From Phaseolus vulgaris (taxonomy: Eukaryota; Streptophyta; Magnoliopsida; Fabales; Fabaceae), in contig NC_023749.2 in assembly GCF_000499845.2 (NCBI RefSeq), positions 31,658,753 to 31,722,752 of the forward strand: a DNA stretch of 64,000 nt. Reading direction: 5' to 3'. Position 1 is the stretch's first letter. The number at the start of each line of letters is the position of its first letter. Under the pieces are notes generated by a model. That model was not told the DNA's origin. It did no database searches and saw nothing but the letters and a program-made list of their open reading frames with translations. Positions 8,365 to 18,651 of this stretch are shown piece by piece. The position numbers and the translations under genes are program-made.

Positions 8365-10503
8365 TTAACTGAAATAAAATTTTAAGTTTGTTGCATTCCA
8401 ACTGCGCGGGATGGGGCCTCCATCTAAAGTCTCCAGGCTGTACGAACCGTTGCCCTTAGCCTCAGTAACTCTGAAGGGCCCGGTCCACTTGGGAGACAGC
8501 TTATTCTCCAACTCGTATGGGTGAGCTTTCCTCATCACTAAGTCGCCAACCTGAAACTGTCGCGGCGTTACCTTAGAGCTATATTGCCGCTCTACTCTTC
8601 TCTTCATCGCTTCAGCTTTTATTCTAGCTTCTTCCCTGGCTTCTTCTAGCAGATCCAGGTTAACCCGCCTCTCTTCATTGGACTCCTCCGCCACAAAGTT
8701 TTGAAAACGTGGCGAGCTTTCATGTATTTCTACTGGAATCATCGCGTCCGACCTGTACACCAAACTGAAGGGCGTCTCCATTGTAGAGGATTGGGGCGTG
8801 GTGTGATATGCCCATACAATCCTTGGCACCTCTTTTACCGATGTCGGGCTCCGCATGGCGATAATAGCCGTACATTTGTCGGGGTTCGCCTGTATCCCCC
8901 TCTCGGTTAGTAGAAAACCCAAGAACTTACAGGCCTCTACCCCGAAAACACACTTCTCGGGGTTCAACTTGAGGCGGTACTTGGATATTGTGTTGAATAA
9001 CTCCTCCAGGTCTGCCATGTGCTGCCCCCTATTCTGCGACGCCACCACCATGTCGTCTTCATAGGCGTACACATTCCTCCCAAGCATTGGCGCCAGGACC
9101 TTGTCCATTAGCCTCTGGTACGTGGCGCCCGCATTTTTCAGCCCGAAGGGCATCACCTTATAGCAGTAACTGCATGTCTCAGTCATGAATGCAGTCTTGC
9201 TCTCGTCTTTTGGGTGCATCTTGATTTGGTTGTACCCTGAAAAGGCGTCCAGGAAACATAGCACCTTGCTGCCGGACGCACTGTCTACCAAGGCGTCGAT
9301 GCTGGGCAGCGGATACGAGTCCTTTGGGCATGCCTTGTTCAGGTCCGTGAAGTCAACACACATCCTCCACTTTCCGTTCGCCTTTTTCACCAAGACGACG
9401 TTGGCGAGCCACTCAGGGTACTGAATCTCCCTGATGTGGCCAGCACTCAGCAGCTTCTGCGTTTCGTCTTTCACCACCTGTTGTCGTTCCTCATTGAACT
9501 TTCTCCTTCTCTGACGCACGGGGCGGACCGTGGCGTCCATGCTGAGGTGGTGACACAGGAAATCGGGGTCGATGCCTGGCATATCCGAAGCGGACCATGC
9601 GAAGGCATCTAGGTGGCGTGAAATCACTTCTGCCACCCCTTCCTGTTCTTCTGGGCTTAGCGAACTTCCTAACTTGAAAGTCTTGCCGCTAATCTCCCTT
9701 TCTACGGCGTTAGCCGCAGGCTGCTCCCTGCTGTCATCTTCGACGGGCGTCGCCTCTTCCACGGGCGTCGCATCCTCCACGAGCGTCGCCTCTTCCACGG
9801 GCGTCGCGTCGTCAGCGCCTTCCTCCATTGGCACATCTGCTTCGGGCATCGCCCTCTCCGCGATGGCCTCTTCAGGCGTCAGCCCAGCAGGCGTCACCTC
9901 AATCATCGTCGCGTCCGCGCTCGGCGGACGTTCATACACCATGAATACGCCTCTCTTCGTTTTCAAGCTATTTTCATAGCATTTCCTCGACTCCTCCTGG
10001 TCTGACCTGATGACTATCACCCGGCCACTGAGATCCGGCAGCTTCATCTTCATGTGACGGGTGGAGGACACCGCGCTCAGATGGTTTAACGCCGGTCTGC
10101 CCAGCAAAATATTGTAGGCGGAATTAGCATTCACGACGAGGTACCGGATGCTCTCGGTACGGGAGACCTCTCCGTCTGTGAACGTGGTCCTCAACTCCAG
10201 GTACCCCCGGACTTCTACCTGGTTATCCCCGAACCCATACAAGCACCCAGTATAGGGACTCAACAGATCGGGGGACAACCGTAACTTATTAAAGGTCGAC
10301 AGAAACATGACATCTGCCGAACTTCCCTGGTCTACCAACACTTTGTGCACCTTCCTTCCGGCGGTGACGACTGAGATGACAATGGGATCGCTGTCGTGGG
10401 GTACCACATCTCGGAGGTCTCTTCTTGTGAACAAAATATCTGACTCCCATGGCTCCCCCGAGAGCCTCTCTTCGATTGAATTCACCCCCCTCGCATATTT
10501 CTT
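8365..10503 (-). pseudogene. pol: E2 pol: protease and RT, RNase H and integrase core deleted
   Basis: This frame continues gag after one TGA (10506-10504). It contains the retropepsin motif VLVDQGSSADVMF, a linker with repeated VEEATPV units, and RT with LDAFSGYNQIKM and MPFGLKNAGATYQRL. The RT catalytic box reads YEDD where the sister copies read YVDD. At about 8826-8832 the sequence jumps from the end of RT (TSVKEV) to the integrase C-terminal region (IVWAYHTT). About 540 residues are missing, comprising both RNase H domains, the integrase zinc finger and the DDE core. The jump keeps the frame, giving a 706-codon ORF from an internal Met at 10485. GAGGTGC-like microhomology at the junction suggests slippage or end joining. 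It is not a functional polymerase. Confidence 0.85.
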
Positions 10504-11853
10504 TCACTGGGAGGCGGTGGGTCCTCCGCCTGAAAAACCTCCAGCAATGGTGTGGACCTCACCAAGCACAGGCATCTCGTGTGCTGGTTCATCTGCCGGC
10601 GGCGGCAAGGTGGCGGTCGTTGTGGAATCTGCGACATAGTCTTTCAAAAACCCAGTCCTCACCAGCTCATCTAGCTGGTAGCCCAACGACAGGCAATTAT
10701 CAATGTGGTGCCCGAAAGCCTCGTGGAATTCGCACCAAGAGTCTTTACGAGGCCCTAACACCTTGTCGGTCTTCGCCGGTCGCCTCAGCCTCTCAGCTAT
10801 GTTAGGCACAGCGATCAAATCCTTCAACTCAACCACGAAGTTGTACCTCGCCGGTCTCGCTCTTTCTCTGGCGGGGCGATCGCCCCCCGCTGGACCCCGG
10901 GGCTGGGGCTTTCTGGCCTCGTAGGGGCGTCTCGCCTCTGGCTTCTTTCTCCCCGTCGTGGTCTCGTTGACCCTGACGGGCTGAGCTCGCGCCGGTCCCC
11001 TCGGGCGTGAGGGCACGACGCTGGTGCGCTTCACACATACCTCCCCTTCAGAAGCAATATGCTCTACCGCCCTACGCCGTAGTTCAGCGAAAGTCCTAGG
11101 GCGGTTGCGGATAATAGATTCTCCAAAGGGGCCGGGGCACACACCTTTCACAAATGCGTACACGATCATAGGCTCCTCTGTTGTACCAACCTTCACGACC
11201 TGGGCCCCGAAGCGATTGATATACTCCTTCAGGGTCTCCCCCTGATACTGCTTCACATCGAACAGATCGTAGGAGACCGGCGGCGGGGCCTTGTTGGCTA
11301 AGTACTGTTCCCCGAACAATCGCGACAATTGGCGGAAAGATGTGATGTGACCCTCTGAGAGGCTAATGAACCAATCCATAGCCATCCCGGTCAGGGTGCT
11401 CAAGAAGAGCTTGCACTTGGCAGCATCAGAACCGCCTATAAGGACCATCTGTGTGTGGAATGCAGCAAGGTGTGTCTCTGGGTCCTCCATCCCGGTGAAG
11501 ATCGCCTTGAGTCCCGCGAACGTGTTCGGGATCGCTGCGTCTAGGATCTCCTGTGAGAAAGGAGTGGAAAACTCCCTTGGTGGGGAATGGTTCTCCATCT
11601 CGTCCTGTCCAGGCCGCCTCCGATCGTTTGTCAGGCCCTGGCGCAACTCCTCATTCACATGATGGAGCTCTTCGTTCCGCTCATGCGAGGCGTCAAGGTC
11701 TGCCTGCATGCGTTCCTGCTCCATTTTCGAATCCGCCATTTCCTGCTGCAGCCCCCTCATTATTTCCAGGACCTGCTGCATGGATAGTTCTGCTGGGGCT
11801 GCGTGTGCTGTGCGTCGTCTGGTGGGGGCCATTGTCACTCCAACCTCCTTCAA
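10504..11853 (-). CDS. gag: E2 Gag polyprotein
   Basis: 449 codons. The start could be MKEVGV (11853) or MAPTRR (11832); the second is also conserved in E5. An N-terminal coiled coil (MQQVLEIMRGLQQEMADSKM) precedes the retrotransposon Gag domain (AAFHTQMVLIGGSDAAKCKL, MAMDWFISL, YLANKAPPPVSYDLFDVKQY, CPGPFGESIIRNRP). A basic Arg-rich segment follows, then a knuckle-like WCEFHEAFGHHIDNC (C-x2-H-x4-H-x4-C). The product would form the virus-like particle. The ORF ends at TGA where sister copies have CGA (Arg) in ASQRKK, so this stop is a mutation of a fused gag-pol frame and not a normal Gag terminus. Confidence 0.85.
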   Translation of the reverse strand: MKEVGVTMAPTRRRTAHAAPAELSMQQVLEIMRGLQQEMADSKMEQERMQADLDASHERNEELHHVNEELRQGLTNDRRRPGQDEMENHSPPREFSTPFSQEILDAAIPNTFAGLKAIFTGMEDPETHLAAFHTQMVLIGGSDAAKCKLFLSTLTGMAMDWFISLSEGHITSFRQLSRLFGEQYLANKAPPPVSYDLFDVKQYQGETLKEYINRFGAQVVKVGTTEEPMIVYAFVKGVCPGPFGESIIRNRPRTFAELRRRAVEHIASEGEVCVKRTSVVPSRPRGPARAQPVRVNETTTGRKKPEARRPYEARKPQPRGPAGGDRPARERARPARYNFVVELKDLIAVPNIAERLRRPAKTDKVLGPRKDSWCEFHEAFGHHIDNCLSLGYQLDELVRTGFLKDYVADSTTTATLPPPADEPAHEMPVLGEVHTIAGGFSGGGPTASQ

Positions 11854-11910
11854 CGTTACTGTAACTTGGTCAATTTTCTCGAACTTGTGATGGGACTGAT
11901 GTGTTATATC

Positions 11911-11931
11911 GGCCCTACGGTGGGCGCCAAA
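11911..11931 (-). promoter_or_regulatory. Primer-binding site of E2
   Basis: On the minus strand, immediately after the 5' LTR end GGAACA, the sequence is TTTGGCGCCCACCGTAGGGCC. The same block with GTGGGGCC follows the LTRs at 49488 and 54978. It is the expected tRNA primer site for minus-strand DNA synthesis. I cannot name the tRNA with confidence. Confidence 0.75.
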
Positions 11932-13153
11932 TGTTCCGTCCGGTTGACCGGGACGTCTTCGTGCGCGACCTCAAACGTCAGCTAGGGACTCCTTCCCACT
12001 GGTTCCTGTGGATTCCTGCAAAAAAGAGGACAAAGAGGCGCCCTAGCGGCCGTGTGCACTCCGACGCTCAAGTCAGCCAGCAAGAAACACCAAAACTGTC
12101 CACCTACGTCTCTGAGCACCGCGTATGGCACTCTGAAGGTGGTAAAAGAACTGTGTATATGTGTGTGTGTTGTCTCTTTCAAGCAAAAATATTCCCCAGT
12201 CACTTGTACGTAACCTTGAAGCACGAGCAAGCAACTAGAGAGTTCTCTGGTCAATTTGCCAAAAGTTCCAACCCTTTTTCCAACATTCCCTGCGCTATTT
12301 AAACTACCCCAGCATTTAAAGCGTCTTAAAGCGCTTTTAATCACAAACGTAACGCACTCATTAAAGCGTTTAATTAGAAAACGTAGCGCATTTAAGACGT
12401 TGAAACGCTCGGGAGCCATTATAGTACCTGAATGTTCGAAAGGGAAAATGTATTGAATGACTTTTAATTACCTGGCACCTGACTAAAGGGTGTTTCTATT
12501 CTGGCATGGCTGTTGTACACGTGGAGGGCCTCACGATGCCATGACTCCATCTGGGGGCGCTTCTGCCCACCTGGAGACGTTTCTACGTGTGAGTCCTCCT
12601 GCTGGGAGTGCTACTGTGCTAGGGGTGACTTTTTGGGTGCCAACTCATGCGCCCAATCATCTAGTCACTCACTCTGAGAGCGTATCTGCCTTCCTCTCGC
12701 ACCCTGCACCCGGTTACCCTGGGCGTGACCTTCCTCTTGGGTCGTATCTGTCCCGAAGGCGTCTCTGGGGCGGCAGGGATACTTCACGAGTCAGGCTGCC
12801 CTACCCTGATGCTATCACTATGGCCTTGAAGCCACCTTTTCCTTCTCTTTATCACTTTCCCGAGCTATCGGGACCTGAGGTCTTCCCGCGGTGTCGCTCC
12901 CTCCATGGTCTTTCCTACCCATGGGTATCGGGGAACCACACTGTGATTGCCTTGTTTTTACACTGTTTGACCTGGCGACGCGTTAGTTGGGCGACGCCTT
13001 CACCTGGGCGACGCCTTCACCTAGGCGACGCTTCCTCTTGGCGATGCCGGCACTTGGCGTCTCTCCACCTAGGCGACGCCTTGCGTTGACTTTGACTCTT
13101 CAGTCGTTGACTTTGACCTTGATTTAGTCAACGCCCGGATACGGGACGGTACA
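11932..13153 (-). repeat. 5' LTR of E2 (1222 bp)
   Basis: Bounded by TGTTCCGTCC (11932) and GGGACGGTACA (13153), i.e. TGTACC...GGAACA on the minus strand. It has the U3 minisatellite near 12970-13075 and a TTTAAATA candidate TATA box near 12296-12303 on the minus strand. The right flank is E3 gag in frame (about codon YIVNKAP), showing insertion into gag. Confidence 0.88.
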
Positions 13154-13684
13154 GAAGTATATAGTGAACAAGGCACCACCGTTGGTGTCTTATGACCTGT
13201 TCAACGTGAGGCAGTACCAAGGGGAGTCCCTGAAGGATTTCCTGAACAGATTCGGAGCTCAGATAGTCCGCTTGCCAGGTAAAGACAAGGAAATGTTTGT
13301 ACATGCCTTCAAGAAGGGTGTGTTGCTCGGACCCTTTAGTGAATTGCTTATCAGGAGTCACCTCGCCACGTTTGCTGAAATCCGGCAACGTGTCGTGGCT
13401 CACATCGCCGCTGAAAGCGAAGTCTCCGAGAAAAGGGGAAACGTCGCCCCAGCTATGCCGCGCACCCAGACAAGGGTCCAGCCGCATAGGGTAATGGAGG
13501 CAGCGGCGGGGAAGAGGGACCAAAGGATGCGTCATCCTTATGACCCTAAGAAGAATAAGGGGAAGGGGCCGGGGCGGCCCAGAGAGACTAATCGCCCGCC
13601 AAGGTATGAGTTCGTGATGGGGTTGGCCGATCTGATCGTCATCCCGAATATTGCTGCCAGGCTCAAGGTGCCTGAGAAGATAAC
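13154..13684 (+). pseudogene. gag: E3 gag, middle part
   Basis: In-frame Gag from YIVNKAPPLVSYDLFNVRQY to the basic region ending GLADLIVIPNIAARL. It aligns with E6 Gag (residues about 73-255 of the 42126-37876 frame). The N-terminal coiled coil and first half of the Gag domain are missing to the left of the E2 LTR. It is cut at 13684 by a solo LTR, and the frame resumes at 14989 after the target duplication. Within this piece itself no stop is seen. Confidence 0.8.
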
Positions 13685-14983
13685 TGTTCCGTCCGGTTGA
13701 CCGGGACGTCTTCGTGCGCGACCTCAACCGTCAGCTAAGGACTCCTTCCCACTGATTGCCTGTGAATTCCTGCAAAAAAGGACAAAGAGGCGCCCTAGCG
13801 GCCGTTTGCACTCCGACGCTTAAGTCAGCCAGCAAGAAACACCAAAACTGTCCACCCACGTATCTGAGCACCGCGTAAGGCACTCTGCAGGTGGTAAAAG
13901 AAACTGTGTATATGTGTGTGTGTGTTGTCCCCTTCAGGCAAAAATATTCTCCAATCACTTGTACGTAGTCCTTAAACTCGGGCAAGCAACCAGAGAGTTT
14001 CTCCTAAATTTGTCGAAGGTTCCAACCCTTTTTCCGACATTCCCAGCGCTATTTAAACTGCCCCAGCATTTAAAGCGCCTTAAAGCGCTTTTAATCTCAA
14101 ACGTAACGCACTCATTAAAGCGCTTAATTACGAAACGTAGCGCATTTAAGATGTTGAAACGCTCGGGAGCCCTAATAGTACCTGAATGCTCGAAAGGGAA
14201 ACTGTATTGAATATCTTTAATTACCTGGCACCTGACTAGAGGGTGTTTCTATTCCGGCATTGCTGTCATACACGTGGAGGGCCTCACGACGCCATGACCC
14301 CATCTGGGGGCGCTTCTGCCCATCTGGGGACGTTTCTACGTGTGGGTCCTCCTGTTTGGGAGTGCTACTGCGCTAGGGGTGGCTTTTTGGGTGCCAACTC
14401 ATGCCCCCAAGTATCTAGCCACTTACTCTGAGAGCGCATCTGCCTTCCTCTCACACCCTGCACCCGGTTATCCTGGGCGTGACCTTCCTCCTGGGTCGTA
14501 TCTGTCCCGAAGGCGTCTCTGGGGCGGCAGGGGTACTTCGCGAGTCAGGCTGCCCTTCACTGGTACTATCACTATGGCCTTGAAGCCACCTTTTCCTTCT
14601 CTTTATCACTTTCCCGAGATATCGGGACTTGAGGCTTTCCCACGACGTCGCTCCCTCCATGGTCTTTCCTACCCATGGGTATCGGGGAACCACACCGTGA
14701 TTGCCTTACTTTTACACTGTTCGATCTGGCGACGCCCTCACCTGGGCGACGCCTTCACCTGGGCGACGCCTTCACCTGGGCGACGCCTTCACCGAGGCGA
14801 CGCCCTCCTCTAGGCGACGCCTTCACCTAGGCGACACCTTCACCTAGGCGACGCTGTGCCTTAGCGCTGTGCCTTAGCGCCGTGCCTTAGCGCCGTGCCT
14901 TAGCGACACCTTGAGTTGACTTTGACCTTCCAGTCGTTGACTTCGACCTTGACTTAGTCAACGCCCTTATATGGGACGGTACA
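13685..14983 (-). mobile_element. Solo LTR S1 in E3 gag (1299 bp, TSD ATAAC)
   Basis: Begins TGTTCCGTCC and ends GGGACGGTACA, with ATAAC on both sides (13680-13684 and 14984-14988). No internal sequence is present, so it is the product of LTR-LTR recombination. Orientation matches minus-strand elements of the E2 family. It is nearly identical to S2 (17362-18651) but differs in tandem-repeat number: about eight 17-bp GCGACGCC units and about four 'gtgccttagcgc' units here. Confidence 0.92.
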
Positions 14984-17361
14984 ATAACGGAAAAGGTTTT
15001 GGGTCCAAAACCAGAGGCGTGGTGTGAGTTCCACAAGAGCTTTGGCCACTCTATCAACTGGTGTTTGGCTTTGGGATACCAACTCGCCGAGTTGGTCAAG
15101 TGTGGATTCTTGAAAGATTACTTGCTGGAAAAGCAAGCGGGCCAATCAACAGGTCCCCAACCGACGGGCAATGAAGGACAGCAGCACGAGGTGCCCATTT
15201 ACGGTGAGATCCACACCATAGCTGGTGGATTCTCAGGTGGAGGGTGTACTGCATCGCAGCGCAAGAAGTATGCAAGGTTGGTGATGTCGGTGGAAGTTTT
15301 TGAGGATCACTCACCCGACGTGGACATCACATTCACCAAAGGAGACCTTAGGGACGTTGTGCCTCACGACAACGACCCTATTGTGATCTCGCTTGTCACG
15401 GCGGGAAGGACTGTCCATCGGGTGCTGGTCGACCAAGGAAGCTCGGCAGATGTGATGTTTTGGCCGACTTTTGAAAAGTTACAACTATCCCCCGATCAAC
15501 TGAGGCCATATGGGGGCTGCTTGTACGGTTTCGCCGGCGATCAAGTCGAGGTCAGGGGGTATATTGAGTTAAGGACGACGTTCACAGATGGTTTGGCCTC
15601 ACGAACAGAGAAGATCAGGTATCTTGTCGTAAACGCTCCGTCGGCATACAACATACTGTTGGGAAGGCCAACGCTCAACAGGACAGGAGCTGTGCCTTCA
15701 ACAAGGCACATGAAGGTCAAACTACCGTCTATGGAAGGTTTGATCATCACCATCTATTATGACCAAAAGGAGGCGAAGAACTGCTATGAAAACAGCCTCA
15801 AGAACAAGAGATCTGTATGCCACGTAACCACAACGCTGCCCCCTGGCGTGGAGCCCGCACAGGATAACCGCGAGTTGCGGATACGGTGTTGGAGGTGGCC
15901 GTCGAGGGCGATGTGCCGATGGAGGATATCGAGGCGAGGTCCGAGGGCGCCGCCCGGGTGGAGGGAGAAAGAAGCTGCCTAGTGACCGCTAGGGAGACAG
16001 GTATCGCGAGGGCGGTGATCGCCAGCGAGAAGAAGCCTCAGCCGGTGGAGGAATGGCTTGAGAGGAAGATCAACGACAAGACGTTCAAACTGGGAAAAGC
16101 CTTAGACAGCGAGACACAAGACCAAATTGCCAAGGTGATAAGTAGACACCTGAATGCATTTGCCTGGTCCACTTCAGACATGCCGGGAATCGACCCCGAT
16201 TTCTTGTGCCATCGCTTAGCAATGGAACCCCAAGTCAGGCCCGTCCGCCAAAGAAGGAGAAAGTTCAACGAGGAAAAGAGGCAGGCGATCAAGGACGAGA
16301 CGCAGAAACTCCTTGCAGCAGGCCACATCAGGGAGGTCCAGTACCCAGAATGGCTCGCCAACGTCGTTCTGGTCAAGAAGAGTAGCGGGAAATGGCGGAT
16401 CTGTGTTGACTTCACAGACCTGAATAAGGCTTGTCCAAAGGATTCTTATCCTTTGCCAAGTATAGACGCCCAGGTAGACAGTGCATCATGGTGCAAGTTG
16501 CTCAGTTTTCTGGATGCCTTCTCAGGATACAACCAAATCAAAATGCACCCCATGGATGAAGAAAGATTGCCTTCATGACGGAAAGGTCATGCTATTGCTA
16601 CAAGGTGATGCCCTTCGGGCTGAAGAATGCAGGGGCCACGTACCAAAGGCTAATGGACAAGGTGCTCGCCCCTATGCTCGGGAGGAATGTGCAGGCATAT
16701 GTTGACGACATGGTCGTGACATCCCTGGAAAAGAGCGGGCACGTCGCCGATCTAGAAGAGTTGTTCGTTACGATAGCCAGGTACAAGCTGAAACTGAATC
16801 CTGAGAAGTGTATTTTCGGCGTAGAGGCAGGGAAATTTTTGGGATTTCTCTTGTCGGAGAGGGGAATCGAGGCCAACCCCGACAAATGTGCCGCCATTTT
16901 GGCGATGAGGAGCCCTGCCACTGTGAAGGAGGTGCAGCAGCTCACGGGACAAATGGCCGCCCTGTCCCGATTCGTATCAGCCAGTGGAGATAAGGGCCAC
17001 CCATACTTCCAGTGCTTGAAGAGGAATAACAGGTTTGTCTGGACGAAGGAGTGTGAAGAAGCCTTCATAAAGCTCAAAGAATACTTGGCGAGCCCGCCAG
17101 TTCTATGCAAACCTCAAGCAGCAACGCCACTCAGGCTGTATATTGCCATAATTGAGAGGGCAATAAGCGCGGTGCTCGTCCAGGATCAAGATCAGGTCCA
17201 GAAACCCATCTATTTTGTTAGCAAGGTGCTGCAAGGCCTAGAAGTGAGGTATCAGGCCTTAGAAAAGGCGGCGCTGGCGGTTGTATTTTTGGCGAGGAGG
17301 CTGCGCCATTACTTCCAGAGCTTTACGGTGTTGGTAATGACTGACTTACCCATTCAGAAGG
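14984..17361 (+). pseudogene. pol: E3 gag end, protease, RT and first RNase H region
   Basis: It resumes Gag with the knuckle-like WCEFHKSFGHSINWC, then HTIAGGFSGGG, protease VLVDQGSSADVMF, RT (LDAFSGYNQIKMHP, MPFGLKNAGATYQRL, intact AYVDDMVV) and the gypsy RNase H segment FVSKVLQGLEVRYQALEKAA. The frame shifts at about 15870 (in the protease-RT linker) and about 16563 (a short deletion after KMHPMDEE). It is cut at 17361, after DLPIQKV, by solo LTR S2. Otherwise very similar to E6 pol. Confidence 0.85.
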
Positions 17362-18651
17362 TGTTCCGTCCGGTTGACCGGGACGTCTTCGTGCGCGACC
17401 TCAACCGTCAGCTAAGGACTCCTTCCCACTGATTGCCTGTGAATTCCTGCAAAAAAGGACAAAGAGGCGCCCTAGCGGCCGTTTGCACTCCGACGCTCAA
17501 GTCAGCCAGCAAGAAACACCAAAACTGTCCACCCACGTATCTGAGCACCGCGTATGGCACTCTGCAGGTGGTAAAAGAAACTGTGTATATGTGTGTGTGT
17601 GTTGTCCCCTTCAGGCAAAAATATTCTCCAATCACTTGTACGTAGTCCTTAAACTCGGGCAAGCAACCAGAGAGTTTCTCCTAAATTTGTCGAAGGTTCC
17701 AACCCTTTTTCCGACATTCCCAGCGCTATTTAAACTGCCCCAGCATTTAAAGCGCCTTAAAGCGCTTTTAATCTCAAACGTAACGCACTCATTAAAGCGC
17801 TTAATTACGAAACGTAGCGCATTTAAGACGTTGAAACGCTCGGGAGCCCTAATAGTACCTGAATGCTCGAAAGGGAAACTGTATTGAATATCTTTAATTA
17901 CCTGGCACCTGACTAGAGGGTGTTTCTATTCCGGCATTGCTGTCATACACGTGGAGGGCCTCACGACGCCATGACCCCATCTGGGGGCACTTCTGCCCAT
18001 CTGGGGACGTTTCTACGTGTGGGTCCTCCTGTTTGGGAGTGCTACTGCGCTAGGGGTGGCTTTTTGGGTGCCAACTCATGCCCCCAAGTATCTAGCCACT
18101 TACTCTGAGAGCGCATCTGCCTTCCTCTCACACCCTGCACCCGGTTATCCTGGGCGTGACCTTCCTCTTGGGTCGTATCTGTCCCGAAGGCGTCTCTGGG
18201 GCGGCAGGGGTACTTCGCGAGTCAGGCTGCCCTTCACTGGTACTATCACTATGGCCTTGAAGCCACCTTTTCCTTCTCTTTATCACTTTCCCGAGATATC
18301 GGGACTTGAGGCTTTCCCACGACGTCGCTCCCTCCATGGTCTTTCCTACCCATGGGTATCGGGGAACCACACCGTGATTGCCTTACTTTTACACTGTTCG
18401 ATCTGGCGACGCCCTCACCTGGGCGACGCCTTCACCTGGGCGACGCCTTCACCGAGGCGACGCCCTCCTCTAGGCGACGCCTTCACCTAGGCGACACCTT
18501 CACCTAGGCGACGTCTTCACCTAGGCGACGCCTTCACCTAGGCGACGCTGTGCCTTAGCGCCGTGCCTTAGCGACACCTTGAGTTGACTTTGACCTTCCA
18601 GTCGTTGACTTCGACCTTGACTTAGTCAACGCCCTTATACGGGACGGTACA
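17362..18651 (-). mobile_element. Solo LTR S2 in E3 pol (1290 bp, TSD GAAGG)
   Basis: TGTTCCGTCC to GGGACGGTACA, with GAAGG at 17357-17361 and 18652-18656. No internal region. The coding frame of E3 continues on the far side. It has about nine 17-bp units at 18405-18550 and about two 'gtgccttagcgc' units; most other positions agree with S1. Confidence 0.92.

Larger units (their letters stand above)
2843..13153 (-). mobile_element. E2: Tat-type Ty3/gypsy element, 3' LTR truncated, two antisense genes
   Basis: In element order (right to left): 5' LTR 11932-13153, primer site, gag 11853-10504, pol 10503-8365, convergent terminator block, two antisense genes (6924-7888, then 4291-6431, both on +), polypurine tract 3592-3579, 3' LTR 3578-2843. 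Where both LTRs are present (~720 bp) I count about 1% difference plus one repeat-unit indel, so the insertion is recent. It landed in the gag of E3. No target duplication can be tested because the left LTR is cut at 2843. RNase H and most of integrase are missing and the RT active site is altered, so it cannot be autonomous. Confidence 0.85.

Noticed and set aside
13905..13925. TG dinucleotide runs (also near 12155 and 17585) as microsatellite loci
   Set aside because: Only 5-6 repeats, and inherited within the LTR family; not an independent feature.
18405..18560. Regular GCGACGCC repeats as a possible CRISPR-like array
   Set aside because: Units are head-to-tail without unique spacers, lie in plant LTRs and vary in number between copies. 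This is a minisatellite.
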